Shown here piece by piece: positions 36,622 to 45,758 of a stretch of 64,000 nucleotides of DNA. The position numbers and the translations under genes were made by a program. Source of the DNA: Caballeronia temeraria (GTDB lineage: Bacteria > Pseudomonadota > Gammaproteobacteria > Burkholderiales > Burkholderiaceae); NCBI RefSeq assembly GCF_001544795.2, contig NZ_FCOI02000017.1:62001-126000 (forward strand). Reading direction: 5' to 3'. Under the pieces are notes generated by a model. That model searched no databases. It saw only the letters and a program-made list of their open reading frames with translations, and was not told where the DNA came from. Positions within the stretch are counted from its first letter, which is position 1. Every line of letters starts with the position of its first letter.

Positions 36622-38349
36622 TTAATGCGCGGCGCCGAGCGGCGTCATAGCCGATGCGCTGTCCGCGCGTCTCGCGACCATTGCGTCGGCGATCTTCTCG
36701 GCAATCATGATGGTCGGGATATTGGTGTTCGCCGAAGGCAATCGTGGCATCAGCGACGCATCGACCACTCGCAAGCCTCGCGTGCCGTGCACTCGGCCCT
36801 CGGTGTCGGTCACGGCGCTGCGCTCGCGCGCGTCGCCCATGCGGCACGTACCGCTCGCATGCCAGACCCCGAAGACATTCGCGCGGATGAAATCTGCGAG
36901 CGCGCGCTCGTCGGCGAGCAGCGCACTCATCTTCAGACCGCGCGTGAAGAAGCGTTCGATCAGGAAGCGGCGCACCGGCGCCGGCGTATCGAGCAGCATG
37001 CCGAGTGCGGACGTCAGGAGCGCGTTGCCTTCGCCGACCTGGCTCAGTGCCTTCACGCGCGGCGAGAAAGCCGCCGGAAAGAAGTCGCGCACATCGCGTC
37101 CCAGACCCGAAGCATCAACAATGCGGGCCAGCATCCGCACACCCGCGGCGAGCCGTTGCAGATCGCGCTCGTCGTCGAGCAGATTCAGATCGACGAGCGG
37201 CGCAACGGCCGCATCGGGCGAGGCCAACAGCACGCGGCCACGCGAGTACGGCCGGTTGCACCACAGGAAGAAGAGACCGAGCCGATTGCCGAGCGCATGC
37301 CACGCCGCGCGCGTCGCGCTCGACAGATACAGGTCGGACTCGTCGCAGCCCGCGACGCCCGAACTCATGCGCGCGGCCATCATGCTTGCGCGGCGTCGTG
37401 CAAGCGGCATCCGAAAACGTGGCTCGAGAAAATGGCAGAACGTGAGCGACGGATGATCCTGCAAATTGCGTCCGACGCCTGGTAAATCCACCGTACATGC
37501 GATACCCATTGCCGCAAGTTGGCGCGCATCGCCTATGCCGGCCCGCATCAACATCGCCGGCGACTGCAGTGCGCCCGCGCTCACTACGACTTCGCCCGCG
37601 TCGAAACGCACGCGCTCGCCGTTCGCCGCAACCGCGACGACACCGCGCGCCGTCGTGCCCTCCATCACAATGCGTTCCACGCGTAGATTCGAATGGATAC
37701 TGAGATTCGGGCGTTGGCGCGTGGCTGCGTCGAGGTAGGCGATGGCCGTCGACACTCGCTTGTCGTCGATGTTGGAGAACGCGCCGGGAAAAAAGCCTTC
37801 GCCGAACTCACCGTTCTGATCTTGCAATTCGGAGAGGCCATTGGCGCGCAGACCGTTGGCGAACGCATGACAGAACGCGGGCCAATCTTTCGGCATGATG
37901 CGGCGGATTGGGACCGGACCATCGCTGCCGTGCAGTTCGCCGCCGGGGAAGTCGACGTCGCGTTCGAGCTTTCGGAAGTACGGCAGCACGTCGCGCCATG
38001 ACCAGCCTTTGGCGCCGCTCGCGGCCCATTCGTCGTAATCGCGCGGCAGGCCACGATTGGCCGACTGCACGTTGATGCTCGACCCGCCGCCCATCACGCG
38101 GCCCTGTTCGTAGACGCGCAGCGCCGCGCCCTTGGTGGCCGTCGCCTTGAGATCGGGCCAGATGTACGTGTCGCCGCAGAAGACCGGCATCGGATAGCTG
38201 TCGAGAATGGCATCGGGCACGGCGCCAGGCGGCGTGTCGGCGCCGGCCTCGATCAGCGCGACGCGCACAGTCGGCGTCGCCGACAGCCGATGCGCGAGCA
38301 CGCATCCCGCCGAGCCACCGCCCACGACCACGTAGTCGAAGCGATCCAT
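36622..38349 (-). CDS. hmfH: GMC oxidoreductase, HMF/furfural oxidoreductase HmfH-like
   Basis: 575 aa flavoprotein. FAD-binding GGGSAGCVLAHRL at the N-terminus, GMC signatures around MGGGSSINVQ and VVSAGALQSPAMLMRAGIG, and the active-site His in GVWHASGTCRMG with its partner in LPSANTNIPT. In Cupriavidus basilensis HMF14, HmfH oxidises HMF acid and furfuryl alcohols with O2 on the way to 2,5-furandicarboxylate. The ATG at 38349 follows GGGGGAG; the longer frame upstream lacks homology. It lies 35 bp behind hmfE in the same operon. Confidence 0.88.
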   Translation of the reverse strand: MDRFDYVVVGGGSAGCVLAHRLSATPTVRVALIEAGADTPPGAVPDAILDSYPMPVFCGDTYIWPDLKATATKGAALRVYEQGRVMGGGSSINVQSANRGLPRDYDEWAASGAKGWSWRDVLPYFRKLERDVDFPGGELHGSDGPVPIRRIMPKDWPAFCHAFANGLRANGLSELQDQNGEFGEGFFPGAFSNIDDKRVSTAIAYLDAATRQRPNLSIHSNLRVERIVMEGTTARGVVAVAANGERVRFDAGEVVVSAGALQSPAMLMRAGIGDARQLAAMGIACTVDLPGVGRNLQDHPSLTFCHFLEPRFRMPLARRRASMMAARMSSGVAGCDESDLYLSSATRAAWHALGNRLGLFFLWCNRPYSRGRVLLASPDAAVAPLVDLNLLDDERDLQRLAAGVRMLARIVDASGLGRDVRDFFPAAFSPRVKALSQVGEGNALLTSALGMLLDTPAPVRRFLIERFFTRGLKMSALLADERALADFIRANVFGVWHASGTCRMGDARERSAVTDTEGRVHGTRGLRVVDASLMPRLPSANTNIPTIMIAEKIADAMVARRADSASAMTPLGAAH

Positions 38350-38384
38350 CACCTGTCTCCCCCTTATGTTCGCCGCACGGCGTA

Positions 38385-39191
38385 TCAGGAACCTCGAAAC
38401 ACCGGCTTGCGCTTGCCGTGGAACGCTTCCACACCCTCGCGGAAGTCGTCCGACGCGCGCAGACGGCTGTAGCAATGCCCTTCAAGTTCGATTGCAATCG
38501 AGAGCGGCGAGTCTTCCGTATCGTTCAGCAGCTTCTTCGCGGTGCGCTGCGCGAGCGGCGAAAACGCACGCAGTTCGTCGACGAGCGCGTCGGTTGCCGA
38601 TTCGAGTTCCGCGTCCGCGACGCAATCCACCGCGATGCCCCAGTCGTAAGCCTGCTTGCCCGGAATGCGGCGCGAGCGCATCACGATGTCCTTCGTGCGG
38701 CCGATGCCGACCATCGACTGCAAACGCGCCGAGCCGCCCGAGCCGGGAATCTGGCCGAGCTTCTGTTCCGGCAGCGCGTAGAACGTCGTATCGGTGACGA
38801 TGCGGAAGTCGCACGCGAGCGACAACTCAAAGCCCACGCCGAAGCAGAAGCCGCGATTGGCCGCGATCACCGGCTTGGAGCACCGCGCGGGCGCCGCGAT
38901 GTTCCACGCGAGCTTCGATACGTGCTCCGGCGAGGCTTCCAGGAAGCCCTTGATGTCGCCGCCGCTCGAAAAATGCTCGCCCTTCGCGCGCACGACGATC
39001 ACGCGCACGCGGTCGTCCTCGTCGAGGGCTTCGAACACGGCGCGCAACTGATCGCGTGCGTGCATCGAAATGACGTTGAACGGTGGCCGATGCAGGATGA
39101 TGTCGGCGCGCTCGCGCTGCGCGTCGATTTCGACCGAAAAGCCGTCAAGGTCTTGCAGCAGCGTCCGGCCGCGATGGTTGAGATCACTCAT
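38385..39191 (-). CDS. hmfE: 2-oxoglutaroyl-CoA hydrolase (enoyl-CoA hydratase family)
   Basis: 268 aa crotonase-fold protein: FSSGGDIKGFL and NRGFCFGVGFELSLACDF form the CoA-binding and oxyanion-hole regions; EQKLGQIPGSGGSARLQ follows. In the furfural pathway the hydroxylated furoyl-CoA tautomerises and opens, and HmfE releases CoA to give 2-oxoglutarate. Assignment rests on gene order D-E behind the dehydrogenase genes. Other crotonase-family chemistry cannot be excluded from sequence alone. Confidence 0.88.
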   Translation of the reverse strand: MSDLNHRGRTLLQDLDGFSVEIDAQRERADIILHRPPFNVISMHARDQLRAVFEALDEDDRVRVIVVRAKGEHFSSGGDIKGFLEASPEHVSKLAWNIAAPARCSKPVIAANRGFCFGVGFELSLACDFRIVTDTTFYALPEQKLGQIPGSGGSARLQSMVGIGRTKDIVMRSRRIPGKQAYDWGIAVDCVADAELESATDALVDELRAFSPLAQRTAKKLLNDTEDSPLSIAIELEGHCYSRLRASDDFREGVEAFHGKRKPVFRGS

Positions 39192-39197
39192 TGTGGG

Positions 39198-40772
39198 TTA
39201 CTCCTTGGTGGTTTCTGTAGGTTGCGCAGCCTGCGCTTTCGAATCGGGCGTGTACTCGCCCGCTTGCAGCATGCGGCGCAGGATCTTGCCGACCGGCGAC
39301 TTCGGGATGTCGTCGACGAAAACGTAATCGCGCGGGCGCTTGAAATTGACGAGGTCGGACTGGCGGCACCATGCATCGAGCGAGTCGGAATCGACGTACT
39401 CGCGACGCTTGATGAATGCAACCACGCGCTGGCCCCAGCGCTCGTCCTTGACGCCCGCAACCGCGACTTCATCGACCGCTGGATGCAACGACAACACCGA
39501 TTCGATATCCACCGGCGAGATGTTTTCTCCGCCGCTGATGATCATGTCGTCGACGCGGCCCGTGACGTACAGATCGCCGTCGCGGTCGAAATAGCCCGTA
39601 TCCCCGATGAAGTACCAGCCCTCGCGCAGGCACTTCGCATTGGCGTCCGGGCGATTCCAGTAGCCTTCGAAGGCTTCGTCGCCGAGCAGGTCCACGATGA
39701 TCTGGCCTTCCTCGCCCACAGCGGCGATCTCATCGGGCGAGAGCGCATCCAGCTTCACGACGCGCAGCCGCGTATTGATACCTGCCCGGCCTGCACTGCC
39801 GGGCTTCTTCGTGGCGTCCTGGTCGATGCTGAACGTGTAGACCTCGGACGAGCCGTAGTGATTGACGAACAGCTCCGGCTCGAACGCGGCCGAGAGGCGC
39901 TTGAGCAGGCCGTCGTTCATTGGTGCGCCCGCGAAGCCGAGCTTTCTGACCGACGACGTGTCCGTGCTCGCGAACGCGCTGTCGGCGAGCAGATCGTGAT
40001 AGAGCGTCGGCACGAGATAGAGGCAGGTGAGCGCGTGCCTCGAGATGCATTCGAGCGCGAGCTTCGCATTCCAGCGCCGCACGCAGACGAAAAGGCCATC
40101 GACGAGCGCCATCGCGAGCAGCGAGCGCACGCCCATCGTGTGATAGAGCGGCATCACGCCGAGCGTCCGCTCGCCACGCCTGTAAAGGTTCTGCGCGACG
40201 TGCGCGAGCGCCCCCGCGCGTTCATGCCGATGCCGGCGCGGCACGCCCTTGCCCCTGCCCGTCGTGCCGGACGTGTAAAGGATCAGCGAGATGTCGTCGG
40301 CGGTGGCGTGCATCGTGTCCGTCACGTCGCCGCTGCGCGTTCGTTCGACGATGAGCGCATCGAAGGTGCTGGTGCGCCCGGGCGCATCGTCGAGTCCGAC
40401 GCGCGGCACTTTTTGCGCAGCGGCGCTCTGCGCGACGGAATCGGCGCTGACGGGTTCGTAGACGATTGCCTTCGCCCCTGAGTCGGTCACGCAGTAGTCG
40501 ACTTCTTCCGGCTTCGCGCGCCAGTTGAGCGGGACGATCACGATGCCCGCAAACTGTCCGGCCCAATGCAGCGTCGCCATTTCCCAGCGGTTTTGCAAGA
40601 CGACGAGCAGCCGGTCGCCGCGCTGCAGACCGAGCTCTCGCAGGCCAACGGCGGCATTCAGGATAATGGGATGCCACTGCGCGTACGTCAGTTGCACATC
40701 GCCATCGACCAGCGCCAGCGCGTTCGGACTACGCTCGACGCTTTGCAGAAAGGTGCGTCCGAGATCAAGCAT
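39198..40772 (-). CDS. hmfD: 2-furoyl-CoA synthetase (AMP-forming)
   Basis: 524 aa ANL-superfamily acyl-CoA synthetase. P-loop LILYTSGTTGRGKG, A5 motif NHYGSSEVY, hinge region YVTGRVDDMIISGGENISP, and C-terminal PKSPVGKILRR with the catalytic lysine. It activates 2-furoate to 2-furoyl-CoA for the molybdenum dehydrogenase. The start overlaps the end of hmfC by eight bases and hmfE follows after six bases. Substrate inferred from the operon; benzoate-CoA ligases are the nearest alternative. Confidence 0.9.
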   Translation of the reverse strand: MLDLGRTFLQSVERSPNALALVDGDVQLTYAQWHPIILNAAVGLRELGLQRGDRLLVVLQNRWEMATLHWAGQFAGIVIVPLNWRAKPEEVDYCVTDSGAKAIVYEPVSADSVAQSAAAQKVPRVGLDDAPGRTSTFDALIVERTRSGDVTDTMHATADDISLILYTSGTTGRGKGVPRRHRHERAGALAHVAQNLYRRGERTLGVMPLYHTMGVRSLLAMALVDGLFVCVRRWNAKLALECISRHALTCLYLVPTLYHDLLADSAFASTDTSSVRKLGFAGAPMNDGLLKRLSAAFEPELFVNHYGSSEVYTFSIDQDATKKPGSAGRAGINTRLRVVKLDALSPDEIAAVGEEGQIIVDLLGDEAFEGYWNRPDANAKCLREGWYFIGDTGYFDRDGDLYVTGRVDDMIISGGENISPVDIESVLSLHPAVDEVAVAGVKDERWGQRVVAFIKRREYVDSDSLDAWCRQSDLVNFKRPRDYVFVDDIPKSPVGKILRRMLQAGEYTPDSKAQAAQPTETTKE

Positions 40773-41292
40773 GTTCGACCTCCTTCGTGCTTGCGTCGGT
40801 CCGCCGGCGCGCGGCCACGTCGAGCACCGCCGCCACGATGGGCGTGTAGCCCGTACAGCGGCAGATATGACCCGAGAGCATCTCGCGCACTTGTTCTTCT
40901 GACGGATCCGGCACGCGCCGCAGATAATCCGCGCACGACATCAGAATGCCCGCCGTGCAGAAGCCGCATTGCAGCGCATGATGCCGCTGGAAGGCCTGCT
41001 GCAGGTCGCCAAGCGTCTGATCGGGCGCAAGGCCTTCCACGGTATCGATATGCCGCCCATCGGCCTGCACCGCGAGCATCAGGCACGAGCGCGCCGCGAC
41101 GCCATCGACCTGCACCGTACATGCGCCGCACACGCCGTGTTCGCAGCCGACGTGCGTGCCGGTCGCGCCGAGCTCGTGCCGGATGAAGTCCGACAGCAGT
41201 TCTCGCGGCTCGCAATAGCCGCTTCGTTCGCGGCCGTTCAGCGTCAGCGCAATGCGCTGCGCTTTGCCGTGCCGCATGATGGTGTCCGACAT
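40765..41292 (-). CDS. hmfC: 2-furoyl-CoA dehydrogenase, [2Fe-2S] subunit
   Basis: 175 aa. Both iron-sulfur motifs of molybdenum hydroxylase small subunits are complete: the plant-type CEHGVCGACTVQVDG with a later RSC, and the helical CGFCTAG plus CRCTGY. It carries electrons between the molybdopterin and FAD subunits. Start chosen at MSDTIMRHG, because the longer frame (to 41778) runs over hmfB. Five bases separate it from hmfB. Confidence 0.92.
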   Translation of the reverse strand: MSDTIMRHGKAQRIALTLNGRERSGYCEPRELLSDFIRHELGATGTHVGCEHGVCGACTVQVDGVAARSCLMLAVQADGRHIDTVEGLAPDQTLGDLQQAFQRHHALQCGFCTAGILMSCADYLRRVPDPSEEQVREMLSGHICRCTGYTPIVAAVLDVAARRRTDASTKEVEHA

Positions 41293-41297
41293 CTTGC

Positions 41298-42119
41298 TCA
41301 CTTTGCCTCCTCGATCACGCGCCATCCGAGTTGCCGGACCAGATTCCGGCGATACTTCGCGCTGATGTGCGCGTCGTCCTGCGCGTTCAGTTTCCAGCTC
41401 AAATCGTTCAATGCGCCGCGCAGGTCGTCGCCCTGCAGACGCGGCCATTGCTCCGTCACCGGCCGGTCCGCGACGCCGCCGACTGCAATACGGATCGAAT
41501 CGTCGGTGACGACGGCCGCGCACGCGGCGATCGCGAAATCGCCGTGTCGCGCGGAAAATTCCGCGAACGCGTAGCGCTCGCCTGCCTTGCGTAGCGGGAA
41601 GCGCACCGCTTCGACGAGTTCGTCGGGCTCGCGCGCGGTCATCAGCATTCCCTGAAAGAAGTCTTGCGCGGCAAGTGTGCGGCGCCTCTTTCGCGAGCGC
41701 AGCATCACGTCTCCGCCGAGCGCCGAAAGCACGAGCGGCAACTCCGCGCTCGGATCCGCATGCGCGATCGATCCACACACGGTTCCGCGATTACGAATCT
41801 GAAAGTGCGAGATATGCGGGAAGGTCATCGCGAGCAGCGGCGCCTCGCCGGCGAGCGTGCTGCGCCATTCGACGCTGCCTTGCGTCGCTGCGGCGTTGAC
41901 GACGAGATGCCCCGCCTGCTTGTCCACGCGTACGGCATCGAGTTCGGCGGTGCGCGAGATATCGACGAGCACCTTCGGCTGTGCGAGCCGCATATTGAGC
42001 ACGGCCATGAGCGACTGGCCGCCCGCCAGCACGCGGGCGTCTTCGCCGTATTGCGCGAGCGCGTCGAGCGCGTCCTGCGCGGTCATCGCGCGCAGGTAAT
42101 CGAACGGTGCTGGCTTCAT
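41298..42119 (-). CDS. hmfB: 2-furoyl-CoA dehydrogenase, FAD-binding subunit
   Basis: 273 aa, CO-dehydrogenase-type medium subunit. VLAGGQSLMAVLNMRL near the N-terminus is the FAD pyrophosphate-binding motif and RNRGTVCGSIAHADPSAELP the second FAD element. The ATG at 42119 has AGGAGG five bases upstream and overlaps the stop of hmfA (ATGA). It completes the three-subunit molybdenum hydroxylase. Confidence 0.92.
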   Translation of the reverse strand: MKPAPFDYLRAMTAQDALDALAQYGEDARVLAGGQSLMAVLNMRLAQPKVLVDISRTAELDAVRVDKQAGHLVVNAAATQGSVEWRSTLAGEAPLLAMTFPHISHFQIRNRGTVCGSIAHADPSAELPLVLSALGGDVMLRSRKRRRTLAAQDFFQGMLMTAREPDELVEAVRFPLRKAGERYAFAEFSARHGDFAIAACAAVVTDDSIRIAVGGVADRPVTEQWPRLQGDDLRGALNDLSWKLNAQDDAHISAKYRRNLVRQLGWRVIEEAK

Positions 42120-45100
42120 GCGTGCCTCCTGAAACGTGCAAGGAGTCTTGCGATCCACGATCCGTGCGCTTGCACCGGCTTGCCCGCCGCCTGCCGTCCG
42201 AGCGATTCGAACAACTGCTTCAGCACGACCTTCGCCGCGCCTTCGAGCATGCGGCCGCCGACCGCCGCGACCTTGCCTGACACCTGAGCTTCGTAGTCGT
42301 ACGTGAGCCGCGTGCCGCTGCCTTGCGGCGTCAGTTCGACGAGACCGCTGCCGCGCGCGCTGCCGAGCGGCGAGATCCCCGCGCCAGCGAGTCGGAGGCG
42401 GTGCGGCGCATCGATCTCGGACAAGCCAATGCGCGCCTCGAAACGCGCCTTGATCATGCCGACGCCGACGGTCACGTCCGCGCGATACTGATTCGGTGCG
42501 GTTTCTTCGAGCGCATGACAGCCCGGAATGACGTTCGCGAGCGCCTTCGGATCGAGCAGCACGGCAAATACAGCTTCGGGCGTCGCGGGCAGATCCACCG
42601 TCCCTTGCGCCGTCAGCGCGCGTCCGCCGCCCGGCGTCACGGGCTTCGTGGGGGGCGCTTCACGATATTCCGGCCGCGACGGTTCGGGATCGTCAATGCC
42701 GATCATCGCCATCACTTTGGGCGGCGTGAGCGGCAGGCGAATGTCTTCGACGCCGAGCGCGTCCGCCACCGCATTCGCGATGCATGCCGGCGTGCTCATG
42801 TTGTTGCCCTCGCCGAGACCTTTCGCGCCAAGCGGCGTGAAAGGCGAAGGCGTCTCCAGATGCACGATCAGCGCATCGGGGACTTCGCAGGTCGTCGGCA
42901 TCAGATAGTCGGCGAGCGTGCCCGACTGGAAGCTGCCGTCCGCGCCGTAGCGGAACTCTTCCATCAGCGCCGCGCCGACGCCTTGCGCGAACGCGCCGCG
43001 AATCTGGCCATCGGCGAGTGCGGGATTGAGGATGGTGCCGGCGTCGTGCACGGTCACATATCGGTCGATGCGCACGCGCCCCGTCGTGCGATCCACTTCG
43101 ACGCCGCACATGTCGAACGCGAAGCCATACGCCGCCGATGTATTGATGCGGTCCTGTTCGTCAGGCGCGTCCATGTGCGGCGGCGACCAGAACACGGTTT
43201 CGCGCAGGCCCGGCTCTTCGCCCTCTGGCAGGAGCGCGGGCGCCCAGTGCGGCGCATTGCTCGCGGCGCGCGCGAACGGCAGCGCGCGGTCTTCGGCGTC
43301 GTGCGGAAAGATGCGCGCGCCTTCGAAGCGCACGTCGCCGGGCGCGCAGTCGAACTGCTTCGCGAGCACGCGCGAGAGCTTGTCGCGCACGCGCGTCGCG
43401 GCGAGATGCACCGTGCCCGCCACCGCGCCCGCGAAGCGGCTCGAATAATTGCCCGCCGCGACAGACCAGGCGTCCTTGTGCGTATCGAATTCGACGTTGA
43501 CGACGATGTCCTTCGGATCGAGCCCGAGCACGTCGGCGACGACTTGCGCGCACACCGTCATGTGGCCCTGGCCCGCGGGTGTCGATGCGATCGTGACGAC
43601 CACGCCGCCGAGCAGATCGACGCTGACGGTCGCGCTTGCGATCGCGCCGTTCTTCGGGCCGGCCTTCCTGCGCGCGTCGGCGGGCATCACGGTCGTGATG
43701 TAGCCCATGTTCGATACCGACGGCTCGACGATCGCCGCGAAGCCGATGCCATACAGCCGGCCTTCGTTGCGCGCGGCGTCGCGGCGCGCGAGGAGTTCCC
43801 GGTATCCGCCTTCGTCGAGCGAACGGCGCAGCGCTTCCTGATAATTGCCTGAATCGAGCAGCGCGCCCGCCGCCGCGCGATACGGGAACGCATCGGCGGG
43901 AACGAAGTTGCGTCGATACACGTCGAGCACATCGAGCTTCAGTTCGATCGCGATGCGCTGAATCAGCCGCTCCAGCGCGAAGTACACCTGCGGTCCGCCG
44001 AAGCCGCGCACGAGCCCCGTCGGCGTCTTGTTCGTCAGCACGACCCGGTTGCGCACCAGCAGATTCGGGATCGCGTACGCGCCCGTCAGACAGCCGTGCA
44101 TCCGGTAGAACGTGGCGGGCTCGGGCGCGCGCACGTAGCCGCCCACGTCTTCCATCTGATCGTAGGACAACGCGACGATGCGGCCATCGGCTTCGACGGC
44201 CGCTTCGATCGTTGAAACGCGCGCCGTCGCCGATGTCGCCGCGCTCAAGTGTTCGAGACGATCCTCGACCCACTTCACCGGCGCGCCCGCCTTGCGCGAC
44301 GCGAGGCACATCAGCACGACATACGGAAACACGGCCTGCTTCACGCCGAAGCTGCCGCCGGAATCGCGCGGGGCCTTATGACGCAGCCGATTGGCAGGCA
44401 CGTTCAACGCCATCGCCATCACGGCGTGCAGCGAGAACGGCCCCATGAAATTCGACGTGACGTCGTAGCCTTCATCGCCCGAGAGATACTCGGCGATGAC
44501 CACGCCGCACTCGATCGGCGCGCAGGTGTTGCGCGGATAATGCGCGACCAGCTTCACGCGGTGCGGGGCGCGCTCGAAGACCGCTTCCGGCTCGCCGTAG
44601 CGGAAATGCCGGTCGCTGATGACGTTACTGCCGACGCGCTCGTGCAGCACCGGGGCGTCGTCCTTCGCGGCTTGTTCAATAGACGTCACGGGATCGAGCA
44701 TCGCGTACTCGACCTTGATCAGATCGAGCGCGTCTTCCGCGAGCGCACGCGATTCGGCCATCACGACCGCGACTGGCTCGCCGACGTAGCGCACGCGGTC
44801 CATCGCGAGCGCCCATTGTTCCATCGGCGATTTCACGCCGACGACGAACGGTCGCGACCACGGACGCAAATCGTCGCGCGTGAGTACGGCGCGCACGCCC
44901 GCGAGTTTCGATGCGGCCTCCGTATCGATCGACAGGATATCCGCGTGCGCGTGCGGCGAACGCAGAATCGCGGCGTGCAGCGTGCCCGGCTTGACAGCGA
45001 TGTCATCGCCATAGCGGCCACGGCCCGTCAGGATCGCCGGGTCTTCGAGGCGCTGCATCGGGCGTCCGACGTGACGCTGCGGCGCGGTCGCTTCGCGCGC

Positions 45101-45136
45101 GTCCATGTTGGCAAATGCGGTTTCGCGCTGATTCAT
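42116..45136 (-). CDS. hmfA: 2-furoyl-CoA dehydrogenase, molybdopterin subunit fused to a CoxG-like domain
   Basis: 1006 aa. Residues about 20-790 are a xanthine-dehydrogenase-type molybdopterin subunit: GRPMQRLEDPAILTGRGRY, GLVRGFGGPQVYFALERL, GQGHMTVCAQVVAD and LGAKGLGEG, the last with the active-site Glu. From about residue 843 a separate SRPBCC/CoxG domain begins (DLPATPEAVFAVLLDPKALANVIPG) and runs to the end. CoxG proteins aid CO dehydrogenase assembly or membrane placement; here the function is built into the enzyme. HmfABC hydroxylates 2-furoyl-CoA at C5. Start supported by GAGGAG upstream; the gene follows hmfG after four bases. Confidence 0.9.
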   Translation of the reverse strand: MNQRETAFANMDAREATAPQRHVGRPMQRLEDPAILTGRGRYGDDIAVKPGTLHAAILRSPHAHADILSIDTEAASKLAGVRAVLTRDDLRPWSRPFVVGVKSPMEQWALAMDRVRYVGEPVAVVMAESRALAEDALDLIKVEYAMLDPVTSIEQAAKDDAPVLHERVGSNVISDRHFRYGEPEAVFERAPHRVKLVAHYPRNTCAPIECGVVIAEYLSGDEGYDVTSNFMGPFSLHAVMAMALNVPANRLRHKAPRDSGGSFGVKQAVFPYVVLMCLASRKAGAPVKWVEDRLEHLSAATSATARVSTIEAAVEADGRIVALSYDQMEDVGGYVRAPEPATFYRMHGCLTGAYAIPNLLVRNRVVLTNKTPTGLVRGFGGPQVYFALERLIQRIAIELKLDVLDVYRRNFVPADAFPYRAAAGALLDSGNYQEALRRSLDEGGYRELLARRDAARNEGRLYGIGFAAIVEPSVSNMGYITTVMPADARRKAGPKNGAIASATVSVDLLGGVVVTIASTPAGQGHMTVCAQVVADVLGLDPKDIVVNVEFDTHKDAWSVAAGNYSSRFAGAVAGTVHLAATRVRDKLSRVLAKQFDCAPGDVRFEGARIFPHDAEDRALPFARAASNAPHWAPALLPEGEEPGLRETVFWSPPHMDAPDEQDRINTSAAYGFAFDMCGVEVDRTTGRVRIDRYVTVHDAGTILNPALADGQIRGAFAQGVGAALMEEFRYGADGSFQSGTLADYLMPTTCEVPDALIVHLETPSPFTPLGAKGLGEGNNMSTPACIANAVADALGVEDIRLPLTPPKVMAMIGIDDPEPSRPEYREAPPTKPVTPGGGRALTAQGTVDLPATPEAVFAVLLDPKALANVIPGCHALEETAPNQYRADVTVGVGMIKARFEARIGLSEIDAPHRLRLAGAGISPLGSARGSGLVELTPQGSGTRLTYDYEAQVSGKVAAVGGRMLEGAAKVVLKQLFESLGRQAAGKPVQAHGSWIARLLARFRRHA

Positions 45137-45140
45137 GACC

Positions 45141-45758
45141 TTACTCCTCACCTGCGGCGCGGCCGCCGAATTCATCGGCGAGACCGCTCCAGCGGCGCGC
45201 AATCTCGCCATGCTCGATGCCGAACAAGTCGAGAATACGCCCGACCGTGTGATCGACCACGTCTTCGATCGTCTTCGGATGCGCGTAGAACGCGGGCACC
45301 GGCGGCATCACGATCGCTCCCATTTCGGTGGCGAGTGTCATGTTGCGAAGATGCGCGAGATTGAGCGGCGTTTCGCGCGCGACCAGCACAAGGCGGCGGC
45401 GCTCCTTGAGCATCACATCGGCGGCACGTGTAAGCAGGTTGTCCGCGAAGCCGTTCGCGACGCCCGCAAGCGTTTTCATCGAACAGGGCGCAATCACCAT
45501 GCCTTCGGTCAGAAACGATCCGCTCGCCACGGCCGCGCCGATATCGCGCACGTTGTGCACGACATCGGCAACGGCTTCGAGATCACCGCGCGCGAGGCCG
45601 AGTTCCTGTGCGGCCGTCACCGCGCCCGACGCCGACACGATGAGATGCGTCTCGTGCGTGCCGAGCCGACGCAACGCGGCGAGCAGGCGCACGCCGATCA
45701 CCGCGCCGCTTGCGCCCGAAATGCCGACGACGACGCGCGGCTTGTTTCGCTCAGTCAT
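45141..45758 (-). CDS. hmfG: UbiX-type flavin prenyltransferase
   Basis: 205 aa. The UbiX signature GISGASGAVIGVRLL opens the protein; MVIAPCSMKTLAGVANGFADNLLTRAADV and the ending PVPAFYAHPKTIEDVVDHTVGRILD follow. UbiX enzymes add a dimethylallyl group to FMN to make prenylated FMN, the cofactor of UbiD decarboxylases. It overlaps the end of the UbiD gene by eight bases, so enzyme and cofactor supplier are co-translated. In the HMF pathway nomenclature this is HmfG. Confidence 0.93.
   Translation of the reverse strand: MTERNKPRVVVGISGASGAVIGVRLLAALRRLGTHETHLIVSASGAVTAAQELGLARGDLEAVADVVHNVRDIGAAVASGSFLTEGMVIAPCSMKTLAGVANGFADNLLTRAADVMLKERRRLVLVARETPLNLAHLRNMTLATEMGAIVMPPVPAFYAHPKTIEDVVDHTVGRILDLFGIEHGEIARRWSGLADEFGGRAAGEE

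Noticed and set aside
38418..40481. 687-codon plus-strand frame
   Set aside because: Antisense shadow of hmfE and hmfD; Arg/Ala/His-rich composition with no motifs, typical of high-GC antisense frames.
42323..43852. 509-codon plus-strand frame
   Set aside because: Antisense shadow of hmfA, which has complete family motifs on the minus strand.
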